64,000 nt of DNA from Martinezella lusitana (GCF_014207095.1 NZ_JACHBG010000009.1:62001-126000), one strand, 5' to 3'; numbered from the stretch's first letter, positions 37,038 through 45,718 are shown. Made by a program: numbers and translations. Notes: generated by a model not told the origin, from the sequence alone.

Positions 37038-37086
37038 GAGAAAAGCTTTTCTCATAGCGATAGTCAAGATGGGAAAAGCTTTTCTC
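37038..37086. promoter_or_regulatory. Twin LacI operators
   Basis: GAGAAAAGCTTTTCTC (37038-37053) is a perfect 16-bp palindrome with the central symmetry typical of LacI-family sites. GGGAAAAGCTTTTCTC (37071-37086) is the same site with one mismatch. Their centres are 33 bp apart, about three helical turns, so two dimers could bind on one DNA face. They lie just upstream of the probable lacI-type start. The rest of the gap up to 37357 shows no other clear site apart from AT-rich DNA at 37292-37320 before the ArsR gene. Confidence 0.8.
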
Positions 37087-37357
37087 AAGATTTTGTTGTA
37101 GCGCGGCCATGTGGCGCCGAGGTCTTGCCGATCCCGTTGAGGCCTGCAGCATGCACCCGTTTTCCGACAGGCCTGATCGGGATAACGGGTCAATGCAACA
37201 CCCGTGAATGTTGAAGGCGCCGGAGGCAGCCGAAGGCAACCGATGGCTGGGTCTTGCTAGCTCAAAGGGCGGGCGACCGCTGCGCATCCGATTGATTAAA
37301 TCAGCTAAATTGATATAGAACGAGGATACGCATTCATATCTTGCTGATCGGACCCCC

Positions 37358-38284
37358 ATGAGCCGCAATTTTCTCGTCGTCCACCCTGAGGAGGGTATGT
37401 CCGTCCTGAAGGGACTTGCATCGCCGGCAAGGATCTCGGTGCTGAAATTGTTGCACGAGAGAGGCGCGCTGAACGTCAACGAAATCGCTGAAATCCTTGA
37501 TTTGCCGCAATCCAGCGTCTCGACCAATGTGCAGATGCTCGAGGAGGCAGGGTTGATCCGCACCGAGACGCAGAAGGCGCGCAAGGGCAATCAGAAGGTC
37601 TGCCACAGCGTCTATGACGAGATCCTCGTCGTCTTCAAGAATGAAATCAAGGAAGCTGAACCGGATGCCATTGAGGTGGCGATGCCACTTGGTCTCTATA
37701 CAAGCTTCGATGTGACGGCGCCGTGTGGTCTTTGCTCGGTGGACGGCATTATCGGGCTGCTCGACGTCCCGGCAACATTCCTTGATCCCGACAGGATGAA
37801 AACGGCGCTTATCTGGTTCACGCGTGGGCATGTCGAGTACCAGTTTCCCAACAACGCGCGACTGACCAATGCCCATGTTCGTGAGATCGAATTCGTTATG
37901 GAGTTGAGCTCTGAAGTGCCCGGCACAAGTGCGGACTGGCCCTCCGACATTACCCTCACCGTCAATGGTGTCGATATTGGAACCTGGACGTCACCCGGCG
38001 ATTTCGGCGACAAACGCGGGGTTTTTACGCCCGATTGGTGGAAGCTGAAGGGATCGCAATACGGAAAGCTGAAAAGCTTCCGCATCAATGATGACGGTGC
38101 CTTTGTCGACGGCCTACGCATTTCGAACGTGACGCTGGCCGATCTCAAGCTCAACGAGCACCATTCGATTCGCTTGCGGATCGGCGTGCGCGACGATGCC
38201 AAGCATCCCGGCGGCATCAATATATTCGGCCGCGGCTTCGGCAACTACGATCAGGATATCCTGCTGCGCATCAGGACTCGCTAA
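37358..38284 (+). CDS. ArsR-type winged-helix regulator with a large C-terminal domain
   Basis: This 308-aa protein has an ArsR-like winged helix (about residues 15-75: LASPARISVLKLLHERGALNVNEIAEILDLPQSSVSTNVQMLEEAGLI). A C-terminal domain of about 200 residues is rich in beta-strand and Trp/Gly and is unlike metal-sensing ArsR proteins; a carbohydrate-sensing role is plausible but unproven. No classic CxC metal site is present near the HTH. It is divergent from the LacI gene and 106 nt upstream of the GH51 gene, whose promoter carries an AT-rich palindrome, so it probably regulates arabinofuranosidase expression. Confidence 0.82.
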   Translation: MSRNFLVVHPEEGMSVLKGLASPARISVLKLLHERGALNVNEIAEILDLPQSSVSTNVQMLEEAGLIRTETQKARKGNQKVCHSVYDEILVVFKNEIKEAEPDAIEVAMPLGLYTSFDVTAPCGLCSVDGIIGLLDVPATFLDPDRMKTALIWFTRGHVEYQFPNNARLTNAHVREIEFVMELSSEVPGTSADWPSDITLTVNGVDIGTWTSPGDFGDKRGVFTPDWWKLKGSQYGKLKSFRINDDGAFVDGLRISNVTLADLKLNEHHSIRLRIGVRDDAKHPGGINIFGRGFGNYDQDILLRIRTR

Positions 38285-38311
38285 GCCAATCGGCTTTTCT
38301 GATATTTACCC

Positions 38312-38340
38312 TTGACCGCAGCCGCGGCTTCCGCTTTATT
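38312..38340 (+). promoter_or_regulatory. Candidate promoter of the GH51 gene
   Basis: TTGACC (38312-38317) and TTTATT (38335-38340) are separated by 17 nt. Transcription would begin near 38347, at the edge of the palindrome at 38350-38367, so a bound repressor would block it. The -10 matches consensus at 4 of 6 positions. Confidence 0.5.
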
Positions 38341-38349
38341 CATCTCAAA

Positions 38350-38367
38350 TTATGATATATATCATAA
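38350..38367. promoter_or_regulatory. Operator-like palindrome before GH51
   Basis: TTATGATATATATCATAA is a perfect 18-bp palindrome. A further half-site, ATATGATAA, follows at 38369-38377. The spacing, AT-richness and position immediately upstream of the GGAGG ribosome binding site fit an ArsR-family operator, most simply for the regulator encoded at 37358-38284. Confidence 0.7.
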
Positions 38368-38390
38368 AATATGATAAAGTGGAGGATATC

Positions 38391-39902
38391 ATGAAGGCTG
38401 CGGTGACCGCGCACGGCAAGTATACGATCTCGGACATCGATCCGCGTCTCTACGGTTCGTTCATCGAGCATCTTGGCCGCGCCGTCTATACCGGCATCTA
38501 CGAGCCGGAGCACGCGACCGCCGATGAGAACGGCATGCGCAAGGACGTGATCGATCTCGTCAGGGAGCTCAACGTCCCGATCGTGCGTTATCCCGGCGGC
38601 AACTTCGTCTCGGCCTATAACTGGGAGGATGGGATTGGCCCCAAGGAAAGCCGGCCGACGAGGCTCGATCTTGCCTGGCATACCTCGGAAAGCAACCAGG
38701 TCGGCATCCACGAATTTGCCGATTGGTGCGTCAGCGCCAACACCGAAATGATGCTCGCGGTCAATCTCGGCTCCCGGGGCTTGGACGAGGCGCGCAATTT
38801 CCTCGAATATGTCAATCATCCCGGCGGCAGCGAATGGAGCGACAAACGCATCGCAAACGGCCGGGCTAAGCCTTGGAACGTCAAGCTATGGTGCCTCGGC
38901 AACGAGATGGACGGTCCCTGGCAGATCGGTCACAAGACGGCGGACGAATACGGTCGCCTGGCGCATGAAACCGCCAAGGCCATGCGGGCCTTCGACAATG
39001 GCCTGGAACTTGTCGTCTGCGGATCGTCCAATGCCCACATGCCGACCTATCCGGAGTGGGAAGCGACTGTTCTCGACCATACCTACAACGAGGTCGATTA
39101 CATTTCGCTGCACATGTATTTCGAGAACCGCGCCAAGAACACCGCAAACTACCTCGCTCGCAGCCTCGAACTCGACCGCTATATCGGTACCGTTGCCGGG
39201 GTCATAGACTACGTCAAGGCCAAGAAGCGTTCGGCCAAGGATGTCTATATCTCGTTTGACGAGTGGAATGTCTGGTACCATTCAAAGGAGCGCGACAAGG
39301 CAACGCTTGCCGGCGCCAATGGCTGGCCGCATGCCCCAGCACTCCTCGAAGATGATTATAATTTCGAGGACGTGCTGCAGGTCGGCTGTATTCTCAACAC
39401 CTTCATCAACCGCGCCGATGTGGTGAAAATCGCCTGCCTCGCGCAGTTGGTGAACGTCATCGCGCCGATCATGACGACGCCGGGTGGGGCGGCCTGGCGT
39501 CAGACGATCTTCTATCCCTACTACTTCGCCTCGGTCTATGGTCGCGGTACGGCGCTGAGGCTGATGGTCGACAGCCCCACCTATAAGGTGGATGAGCTCG
39601 GCGAGGTGCCATACCTCGACGTTTCCGCAGTTCACGATGCGGATGCCGGTGCGCTGACATTCTTCATCGTCAATCGTCACGGGACCGAAGCACTTGACCT
39701 TGATGTCAGCCTACTTGAGTTCGGGACGTTGAAGGTCATCGACGATCAGGTCATTGCCCATCCCGACCTCACCATCACCAATACCGCCGAGGCGCCCTTC
39801 AATGTCGCGCCGGTCAGGGCGACGGACGCCGTGGTTGCGGATGGCAGACTCAGCGCAAAGATCGCCCCTTTGTCGTATCGAGTGATCCGTTTACAGGCTT
39901 GA
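38391..39902 (+). CDS. abfA: GH51 alpha-L-arabinofuranosidase
   Basis: This 503-aa intracellular enzyme removes alpha-L-arabinofuranosyl residues from arabinan- or arabinoxylan-derived oligosaccharides. The acid/base Glu172 (CLGNEMDGPW) and nucleophile Glu291 (ISFDEWNVWY) are present, as are the family segments YGSFIEHLGRAVYTGIYEP and RYPGGNFVSAYNWEDGIGP. It has no signal peptide. GGAGG lies 5 nt before the ATG at 38391; an upstream ATG (38352) falls inside the operator and is not used. Its partners are the ArsR-type regulator upstream and the second importer downstream. Confidence 0.95.
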   Translation: MKAAVTAHGKYTISDIDPRLYGSFIEHLGRAVYTGIYEPEHATADENGMRKDVIDLVRELNVPIVRYPGGNFVSAYNWEDGIGPKESRPTRLDLAWHTSESNQVGIHEFADWCVSANTEMMLAVNLGSRGLDEARNFLEYVNHPGGSEWSDKRIANGRAKPWNVKLWCLGNEMDGPWQIGHKTADEYGRLAHETAKAMRAFDNGLELVVCGSSNAHMPTYPEWEATVLDHTYNEVDYISLHMYFENRAKNTANYLARSLELDRYIGTVAGVIDYVKAKKRSAKDVYISFDEWNVWYHSKERDKATLAGANGWPHAPALLEDDYNFEDVLQVGCILNTFINRADVVKIACLAQLVNVIAPIMTTPGGAAWRQTIFYPYYFASVYGRGTALRLMVDSPTYKVDELGEVPYLDVSAVHDADAGALTFFIVNRHGTEALDLDVSLLEFGTLKVIDDQVIAHPDLTITNTAEAPFNVAPVRATDAVVADGRLSAKIAPLSYRVIRLQA

Positions 39903-40005
39903 ATTGTAAATCAGGATTTCCGATCTATATCGAAGATGCATCGACATCGAATTAGTATGATTTAATGTCAATACATCGGTCTTGGCGTGCCACTGGGAGG
40001 AAGAG

Positions 40006-40152
40006 ATGGAAGCAGAAGCTTCTGTTTTGGCGCTGTTGCCGACTGACGCGTGTCCGTTCTTCATGATGGATATTCGCACGGTTCGCACATGTCAGACACA
40101 TAGTCGTATCGGCTTTTCGGATTCTGACTGCCTCATCGAGGTGGTCGGATGA
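40006..40152 (+). CDS. Possible 48-aa leader ORF of the second sugar importer
   Basis: An ATG at 40006 follows GGGAGG with a 5-nt gap, and the frame runs 48 codons to a TGA that overlaps the ATPase start (ATGA at 40149-40152). The peptide (MEAEASVLALLPTDACPFFM at its start) resembles nothing I know; it has three Cys and no clear signal peptide. It could be a translated leader coupling translation to the ATPase, or the relic of a first gene. The strong ribosome binding site and exact overlap are the only support. Confidence 0.4.
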   Translation: MEAEASVLALLPTDACPFFMMDIRTVRTCQTHSRIGFSDSDCLIEVVG

Positions 40153-41249
40153 CGGCGAATATCGAAATCCAGAATGTCAGTAAGCGCTATGGCGCCGTGA
40201 CCGTCCTTGACGGTCTGTCTCTATCTATCAAAGCCAACGAATTCATGGTGTTCCTTGGTCCTTCCGGCTGCGGAAAGTCGACGCTTTTGCGGATGATTGC
40301 GGGCCTAGAGAGCGTCGACGAGGGTGCCATTTCGATCAATGGGCAGCGCATCGACACATTGCCGCCCGGCCAACGCGATGTTGCCATGGTCTTCCAGAGC
40401 TATGCGCTCTACCCGCATATGACGATCGCCGACAACATGGCGTTCGGCCTGCGAAATATCAATGTTGCGCGGGACGTGATTGCTGCTCGCGTTGCCGAAG
40501 CTGCCCGCATGCTGGAGATCAGCCATCTGTTGGAACGCAAGCCCGGCCAGCTTTCAGGCGGCCAGCGGCAGCGCGTCGCGATCGGCCGCGCCATTGTCAA
40601 GGAACCGAAGGCCTTCCTTTTCGATGAGCCCTTGTCGAACCTCGACGCGGCGTTGCGGGTGCGCACCCGTGTCGAACTGGCGCAACTGCGCAATCGTGTC
40701 CAATCGACGATGATCTTCGTGACGCACGATCAGATCGAAGCGATGACGCTTGCCGATCGTATCGTCGTCATGAACAACCGCAAGATCGAGCAGATCGGCT
40801 CTCCGATGGAGATCTACTCACGTCCGGCCAGTCGTTTCGTCGCCACTTTCGTCGGATCGCCAACGATGAATTTCCTCGACGTCGGCCTTTCCGAGCGCAA
40901 CGGCTTCCTGTGCGCCAGGCTGCCCGACGGCACGATGTTGCAGACGGCAATCCGTGCCTCAGGCCCCAATGCCGCTCCGCATTCATTGGGCATTCGGGCC
41001 GAGGCGGTAAAGCCCGCAGGAGGTGCCGATGCGGCGACAACAGGCAAGGTCGAAGTGCTCGAACGCCTGGGCGACCGCACGCTTCTCTATACGCGCCTTA
41101 AGGACGGCAGCACTTTGGTGGCCGAAGACATCGGCAATAGTCGTGTGGCCATCGGCGAGGAAATCGCGCTGATGCTTGACGGCACCCGCAGCCATATTTT
41201 CGATGCAGAGGGGCGCGCCTGGCATAATGAGGAACCAGGCCATGGCTGA
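40149..41249 (+). CDS. Sugar ABC importer ATPase (UgpC/MalK type), second arabinoside importer
   Basis: This 366-aa ATPase has GPSGCGKST (residues 37-45), QLSGGQRQRVAIGRA, AFLFDEPLSNLD and a C-terminal TOBE domain. GAGG lies about 7 nt before the ATG. It is the first transporter gene, overlapping the next permease by 8 bp. The location, 246 nt after the GH51 gene on the same strand, suggests uptake of alpha-linked arabino-oligosaccharides; this is inference. Confidence 0.92.
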   Translation: MTANIEIQNVSKRYGAVTVLDGLSLSIKANEFMVFLGPSGCGKSTLLRMIAGLESVDEGAISINGQRIDTLPPGQRDVAMVFQSYALYPHMTIADNMAFGLRNINVARDVIAARVAEAARMLEISHLLERKPGQLSGGQRQRVAIGRAIVKEPKAFLFDEPLSNLDAALRVRTRVELAQLRNRVQSTMIFVTHDQIEAMTLADRIVVMNNRKIEQIGSPMEIYSRPASRFVATFVGSPTMNFLDVGLSERNGFLCARLPDGTMLQTAIRASGPNAAPHSLGIRAEAVKPAGGADAATTGKVEVLERLGDRTLLYTRLKDGSTLVAEDIGNSRVAIGEEIALMLDGTRSHIFDAEGRAWHNEEPGHG

Positions 41250-42177
41250 CGTGACGTTGTCGCAAGCTCGATCGGCCACTAGGGCCGGCACCCGGAACAA
41301 GGTGCAGAACATCAACGCTCCGCTGTGGCGCAACGCGCTTTTCGTTGCTCCCTATCTCGTCTTCTTTGTCACGTTGCTCGTCATACCCTTGTTCTGGGGC
41401 ATGTGGCTAAGCCTGCACAAGGCAGATGCCTTCGGCACCGGACGCTTTGTCGGAATCGACAACTACGTGCGCCTGTTCCGTGACAAGATCTTCCTGCAGG
41501 TGGTTGGCAATACATTCTACTTCGTCTTCCTGACCGTGCCGGCTCTGGCCATTCTCGGGCTCATGCTGGCTCTGGCGCTAAACCGGAAGACGAAGACGGC
41601 GGCCGTCCTGCGCACGATCTATTTCTCATCGTCCGTGCTGTCGGTAACGATCGTGACGCTGATCTGGCGCATCGTCTTCATCGGCAACTTTGGCCTGCTT
41701 GCCACGATCTATGGCTGGTTCGGCGCGACTTCACCAGCATTCCTGTCCGATCCGAACCTTGCGATGATTGGCATTGCGATTGCGACGATCTGGTGGTGCA
41801 TCGGTTTGCCGATGATGCTCTTTCTCTCCGCACTACAGCAGGTGCCGGCAGAGATTTACGAGGCTGCCGCACTCGACAATGCCAGCCGCTGGCGCACGCT
41901 GCGATATATCACCCTGCCGTCGATCCGACGTACTTTCGTCCTCGTTCTCATCATTCAGGTCGTGCTTCAGTTCCAGCTGTTCGGCCAGTCGAAACTGATG
42001 ACGCTCGGCGGCCCGAACAATGTGTCCAAACCGATCGTGTTTTACATTTACGAGGCGGCCTTCACCAAATGGGACCTTGGACTGGGCGCTGCGGCCTCCG
42101 AGGTTCTGTTCGTCCTGATCCTGATTGCTGCCATGGCGCAGTACTTCATCTCGCGCCGCAAAGGAGAGGAAGGATGA
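41242..42177 (+). CDS. Sugar ABC importer permease (MalF type), second arabinoside importer
   Basis: This 311-aa membrane protein has about six helices and the EAA loop AEIYEAAALDNASRWRTLRYITLPSIRR. The ATG at 41242 (MADVTLSQAR) lies within the end of the ATPase gene after GAGGAA. Its stop overlaps the next start by 4 bp (ATGA), so ATPase and permeases are translationally linked. Confidence 0.9.
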   Translation: MADVTLSQARSATRAGTRNKVQNINAPLWRNALFVAPYLVFFVTLLVIPLFWGMWLSLHKADAFGTGRFVGIDNYVRLFRDKIFLQVVGNTFYFVFLTVPALAILGLMLALALNRKTKTAAVLRTIYFSSSVLSVTIVTLIWRIVFIGNFGLLATIYGWFGATSPAFLSDPNLAMIGIAIATIWWCIGLPMMLFLSALQQVPAEIYEAAALDNASRWRTLRYITLPSIRRTFVLVLIIQVVLQFQLFGQSKLMTLGGPNNVSKPIVFYIYEAAFTKWDLGLGAAASEVLFVLILIAAMAQYFISRRKGEEG

Positions 42178-43025
42178 GTATGGGTTCCGCTGGCAATATG
42201 GTGGGTCGCTCGACTGGCGATCGGGTGATCCTGTTCCTTGCCATCCTCTGCGCTCTGATCATGATGGCGCCGGTGCTGTGGGTGATCGGGCTCTCGCTTA
42301 AGGACAACAAGGAATTGATGGCGGATATGAACGCCGTCTTCCATGCCCCCTACACGATCAACAACTACATCAATATCCTTGCGACCTCGTCGGTCTTCCG
42401 CTGGATTTTAAACAGTGTCATTGTTGCCGGCGGTTTGACGATCATGACATTGATCTTGTCTTCGCTTGCCGGCTACGGCTTTGCCAGGCTGAATTTTCCC
42501 TTCCGCGATGTGCTGTTCATCATCGTGCTGCTCGGCCTTGCGGTGCCGGAACAGGCCGTCCTGATCGCCCGGCACCAGTTATTCAGTTGGCTGAAGTTCC
42601 ACAATACCTATCATGGCCTGGTCCTGCCGGGTCTGTCGGCACCTTTCGGTGTGTTTCTGATGACGCAGTATTTTCGGGCCATCCCGAAAGAGCTCGACGA
42701 AGCGGCACTTCTCGACAATGCCAGCCGCTTCAAGATCTTCTGGGCGGTTCTCCTGCCGCTGACGATCCCAGCCCAGGCGACGCTTGGCATCTTCACTTTC
42801 CTCGGCGCCTGGAATGACTACTTCTGGCCGCTGATTTCGGGAACGAAGAAGGAAATGTACACGCTGACGATCGGCATTGCCTCGACCCAGACCAACTTCG
42901 CACAATCCGAGGGCCTCGGCTTTCTGATGTCGCAAGCGGTCTTCGCCGGGGCACCGATCCTCGTTCTCTACCTGTTTTTCCAGAAATACATCGTGACCGC
43001 CGTCTCCGGTGCCGCCGTGCGCTGA
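42174..43025 (+). CDS. Sugar ABC importer permease (MalG type), second arabinoside importer
   Basis: This 283-aa membrane protein has six helices and the EAA motif KELDEAALLDNASRFKIFWAVLLPLTIPA. The ATG at 42174 is preceded by GGAGAGGAAGG; a second ATG six bases later is also possible. A much longer in-frame reading starting at 41793 is only a shadow of the preceding permease. It is followed after 84 nt by the binding protein. Confidence 0.9.
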   Translation: MSMGSAGNMVGRSTGDRVILFLAILCALIMMAPVLWVIGLSLKDNKELMADMNAVFHAPYTINNYINILATSSVFRWILNSVIVAGGLTIMTLILSSLAGYGFARLNFPFRDVLFIIVLLGLAVPEQAVLIARHQLFSWLKFHNTYHGLVLPGLSAPFGVFLMTQYFRAIPKELDEAALLDNASRFKIFWAVLLPLTIPAQATLGIFTFLGAWNDYFWPLISGTKKEMYTLTIGIASTQTNFAQSEGLGFLMSQAVFAGAPILVLYLFFQKYIVTAVSGAAVR

Positions 43026-43109
43026 CGAGGTGGCAACGCGACGATGGTCAATCCGCCTCTTGGGGCGGCTTGCAGCCAGTGATCAAAGAACTCAAGAGGA
43101 GGAGTTGGA

Positions 43110-44435
43110 ATGACGCATGCTTTGAGGAAATACATGCTGGCCGCGGCATCGGTCATCGCCTTCGTCGGCGCTACGCCGGCCTTTGCCGCAACCGATCTCA
43201 CCGTCCAGCGCTTCTTCGGCGCCTGTGATGCCGATTTCGGTACCAACACCGACGTCAGCAAGGCCGTCGGCGAGTGCGGGATCATCACCTCGCTCATCAA
43301 CAAGTTCAATGCCGACAATCCCGATATTCACGTCGCAGTCACTACGGTCGAGTGGCCGGGCTACGACCAGTTGACGGCGCAGTTTGCGGCCGGAGATCCG
43401 CCCGATATCGTGACCATCCACCAGTCCGTGCTCGCAGACTATCAGTCCAAGGGCCTGATCGTGCCGCTCGACGATCTGCTGAAATCGGTTGGTGTTGCGC
43501 CGTCCGATTTCACCGATGCCAGCCTTGGCGGCGTGACCAAGGATGGCAAGATCTACGGTCTGCCGATCGACAACTGGACCATGCTCTTCCACATCAACAT
43601 GGACCTCTTCAAACAGGCCGGTCTCGTCAATGCCGACGGTACGCCGAAGCTTCCAACCAGCGCCGAGGAGCTCCTGGCGCAGGCAAAGCAGTTCAAGGAA
43701 AAGACGGGCAAGCCCTATTTCGTGCAGAACCTCGCCAACGAGGTCGCACTCTACACCCGCAATCTCTACACCTACCTTTTCCAGCAGGATGCCGGCTTCT
43801 TCGCCGATCCGAAGAAGGTCAAGCTGAATACGCCCGAAGCCAAGAAGGTTCTCGAGATGTACAAGGCGATCTATGACAACGGGGATACGACCAAGGATCT
43901 CGATTATGCTGCCAGCATCAATGCCTTCCTGAATGGCGATGGCGGCGTGCATCTGAATGGAACCTGGGTGATCGGCGACTATACGGCGTCGTCGCAAAAG
44001 GCAGGCACCGCCCTCAACAAGGGCGGTTACGCCGTATATCCTTATCCTCAGCTTTTTGCCGGCAAGAAGGCGCAATATGCCGACGGCCACAGTTGGGCCG
44101 TTTCGCAGAAGGATCGTTCGCCGGAGGCAACCGCCGCCATCGGCAAATTCCTGAAGTTCTTCCACGACAGTGATTTCGATTGGTCGCGGACCGGCCATCT
44201 GCCGGCTGTCAAGGCGGTTCTAGACTCGGCCCAGTTCAAGGCCCTGCCGCATCGTGACACGATCTCGTCAATCGCTCAGCTCGGCACGCCGCTGCCATCG
44301 GCCGTTCAGCGTCAGTTTGCGATCCAGGATATTATCGGGCAGGAGATGAGCGCGGCGATCACCGGTCAAAAGGGCGTGGATGCCGCACTTTCCGATATGG
44401 AATCGCGCATCAACGACCTGCTCGCCAACATCTAA
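43110..44435 (+). CDS. Sugar-binding protein of the second arabinoside importer (family 1 SBP)
   Basis: This 441-aa protein has a Sec signal (YMLAAASVIAFVGATPAFAA, cleavage near residue 27) and a MalE-type fold. Cys39 and Cys56 in the mature N-terminus (FFGACDADFG and VGECGI) could form a disulfide. It is the last gene of its operon, whereas binding proteins usually come first; GAGGAGG precedes the ATG and should give strong translation. Ligand is inferred from the GH51/GH127 context. Confidence 0.9.
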   Translation: MTHALRKYMLAAASVIAFVGATPAFAATDLTVQRFFGACDADFGTNTDVSKAVGECGIITSLINKFNADNPDIHVAVTTVEWPGYDQLTAQFAAGDPPDIVTIHQSVLADYQSKGLIVPLDDLLKSVGVAPSDFTDASLGGVTKDGKIYGLPIDNWTMLFHINMDLFKQAGLVNADGTPKLPTSAEELLAQAKQFKEKTGKPYFVQNLANEVALYTRNLYTYLFQQDAGFFADPKKVKLNTPEAKKVLEMYKAIYDNGDTTKDLDYAASINAFLNGDGGVHLNGTWVIGDYTASSQKAGTALNKGGYAVYPYPQLFAGKKAQYADGHSWAVSQKDRSPEATAAIGKFLKFFHDSDFDWSRTGHLPAVKAVLDSAQFKALPHRDTISSIAQLGTPLPSAVQRQFAIQDIIGQEMSAAITGQKGVDAALSDMESRINDLLANI

Positions 44436-44464
44436 GGCTCACACTCTCTCCGAGCCGAAGAGCA

Positions 44465-44495
44465 GATGCCTGCCGCCGGTCTCGCGGCGGGCATC
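44465..44495 (+). terminator. GC-rich hairpin after the second importer operon
   Basis: GATGCCTGCCGC (44465-44476) pairs with GCGGCGGGCATC (44484-44495), with one G-U wobble in RNA and a 7-nt loop. It lies 30 nt past the binding-protein stop. No U-run follows, so it may stabilise the 3' end or terminate weakly. Confidence 0.45.
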
Positions 44496-44789
44496 AGCAC
44501 AGTCAGCATGGAATCTGGCGTGCTTGGATCAAATTCTGCGGGTCTTGTTTTCGAAGGGTTGACCCGGTCGATGACGAAACCGCAGAGTAGTAAAAGTCTC
44601 GAATCTTGCGATATTCGGGAAGATGCCCGAGCGTTGCAGCCGACGTCACTACCCAATCGAAGCGGGTTGACACGCGGTTGTGATTGGGCGGACGGAAGAG
44701 GAGGTCGGGGCTTACCGACGCTTTCCGTTTTATCGACAGGTGTTCTGTGGTGGTGAGAATCCATGTTGGCCAGCTTCTTCGGTAACATC

Positions 44790-44949
44790 AGGTGGTCGTG
44801 GCCTCATCTTTGGTATGCTGACCGGTGCGGTTCTGCTTTGTATTTTCGGCAACAGGCTGAACCTGATGGGGATCGATCCCTACCTCCAGGACATTATTCG
44901 AGGCATTGTCATCCTACTTGCCATCTACATCGCCCCTGAATGGCGGTGA
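44790..44949 (+). pseudogene. C-terminal remnant of an RbsC-type sugar permease
   Basis: The frame encoding SGGRGLIFGMLTGAVLLCIF and then NRLNLMGIDPYLQDIIRGIV, ending at a stop at 44949, matches the last 50 or so residues of ribose-type permeases (GGRG...GTLIGAL...GLNLLGVSPY...KGLIILLAV). Nothing upstream in this or other frames continues the family, so about 270 residues are missing. The remainder of 44436-44789 holds no supported gene. It suggests a deletion removed a ribose-type importer that once preceded the ribitol-dehydrogenase-like gene. Confidence 0.7.
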
Positions 44950-44986
44950 CTGCCTCACGTCGTTCCCAAACCACAGGAGAATGCGC

Positions 44987-45718
44987 ATGTCTCAATCATT
45001 GGCAGGCAAGATTGCCGTCATTACCGGCGCGGCTTCCGGTATCGGGCTCGCCACCACCGAAAAGCTCCTTTCGCTTGGCGCGACGGTCGTTATGGTCGAC
45101 TGGGACAAAGCAAGGCTCGCGGAGCTTGCCGAGAAAATCGGAAGCAAGGCAGTGCCGCAGGTGACAAACCTGATCGATGCTGAAAGCTGCGCTGCGATGA
45201 TCCCGGAAATCCTCAAGAAGGTCGATCACATCGACATTCTCTATTGCAATGCCGGCACTTACATCGGTGGCGATCTGACCGAGACGACCAGCGAAGCGAT
45301 CGACAGGATGCTCACTCTCAACGTCAATGCCGTCATGAAAAATGTTCACGCCGTCGTCCCACATATGATCGAACGCAAGACCGGTGATATTGTTGTCACC
45401 TGCTCGATCGCGGGCCACTACCCGGTACATTGGGAACCTGTCTATGCCTCTTCGAAATGGGCGATCACCTGCTTCGTGCAGACGATGCGACGTCAGATGA
45501 TCCCCCATGGGATCCGCGTCGCTCAGGTTTCACCCGGTCCGGTCATTTCCGCGCTTCTTGCCGATTGGCCAGAGGAAAACCTGCGCAAGGCAAAGGAGTC
45601 CGGCAGTCTTATCGACCCGAGTGAGGTTGCCGATGCTGTCGAATATATCCTAACGCGCAAACGCACTGTCACCATTCGCGATATGCTGGTCCTTCCCACC
45701 AATTTTGATCGTGTCTGA
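44987..45718 (+). CDS. rbtD: Ribitol 2-dehydrogenase-like SDR
   Basis: This 243-aa NAD-dependent short-chain dehydrogenase has TGAASGIG for the cofactor, NAG, a catalytic Ser (TCSIAG) and YASSK. Segments NAGTYIGGDLTE, SIAGHYPVHWEPVYASSKWA, SPGPVISALLADWP and VTIRDMLVLP closely follow Klebsiella ribitol dehydrogenase. The predicted reaction is ribitol to D-ribulose. AGGAGA lies 6 nt before the ATG at 44987; an ATG at 44981 touches that site. It follows the remnant of a ribose-type permease, a typical partner of pentitol dehydrogenases. Confidence 0.85.
   Translation: MSQSLAGKIAVITGAASGIGLATTEKLLSLGATVVMVDWDKARLAELAEKIGSKAVPQVTNLIDAESCAAMIPEILKKVDHIDILYCNAGTYIGGDLTETTSEAIDRMLTLNVNAVMKNVHAVVPHMIERKTGDIVVTCSIAGHYPVHWEPVYASSKWAITCFVQTMRRQMIPHGIRVAQVSPGPVISALLADWPEENLRKAKESGSLIDPSEVADAVEYILTRKRTVTIRDMLVLPTNFDRV

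Noticed and set aside
38284..38300. AGCC/GGCT mini-hairpin followed by TTTTCT after the ArsR gene
   Set aside because: A 4-bp stem is too short for intrinsic termination and occurs often by chance.
43092..44198. 368-codon minus-strand frame within the second sugar-binding protein gene
   Set aside because: It mirrors the codons of the conserved binding protein and has no homologous motifs. It is a shadow.
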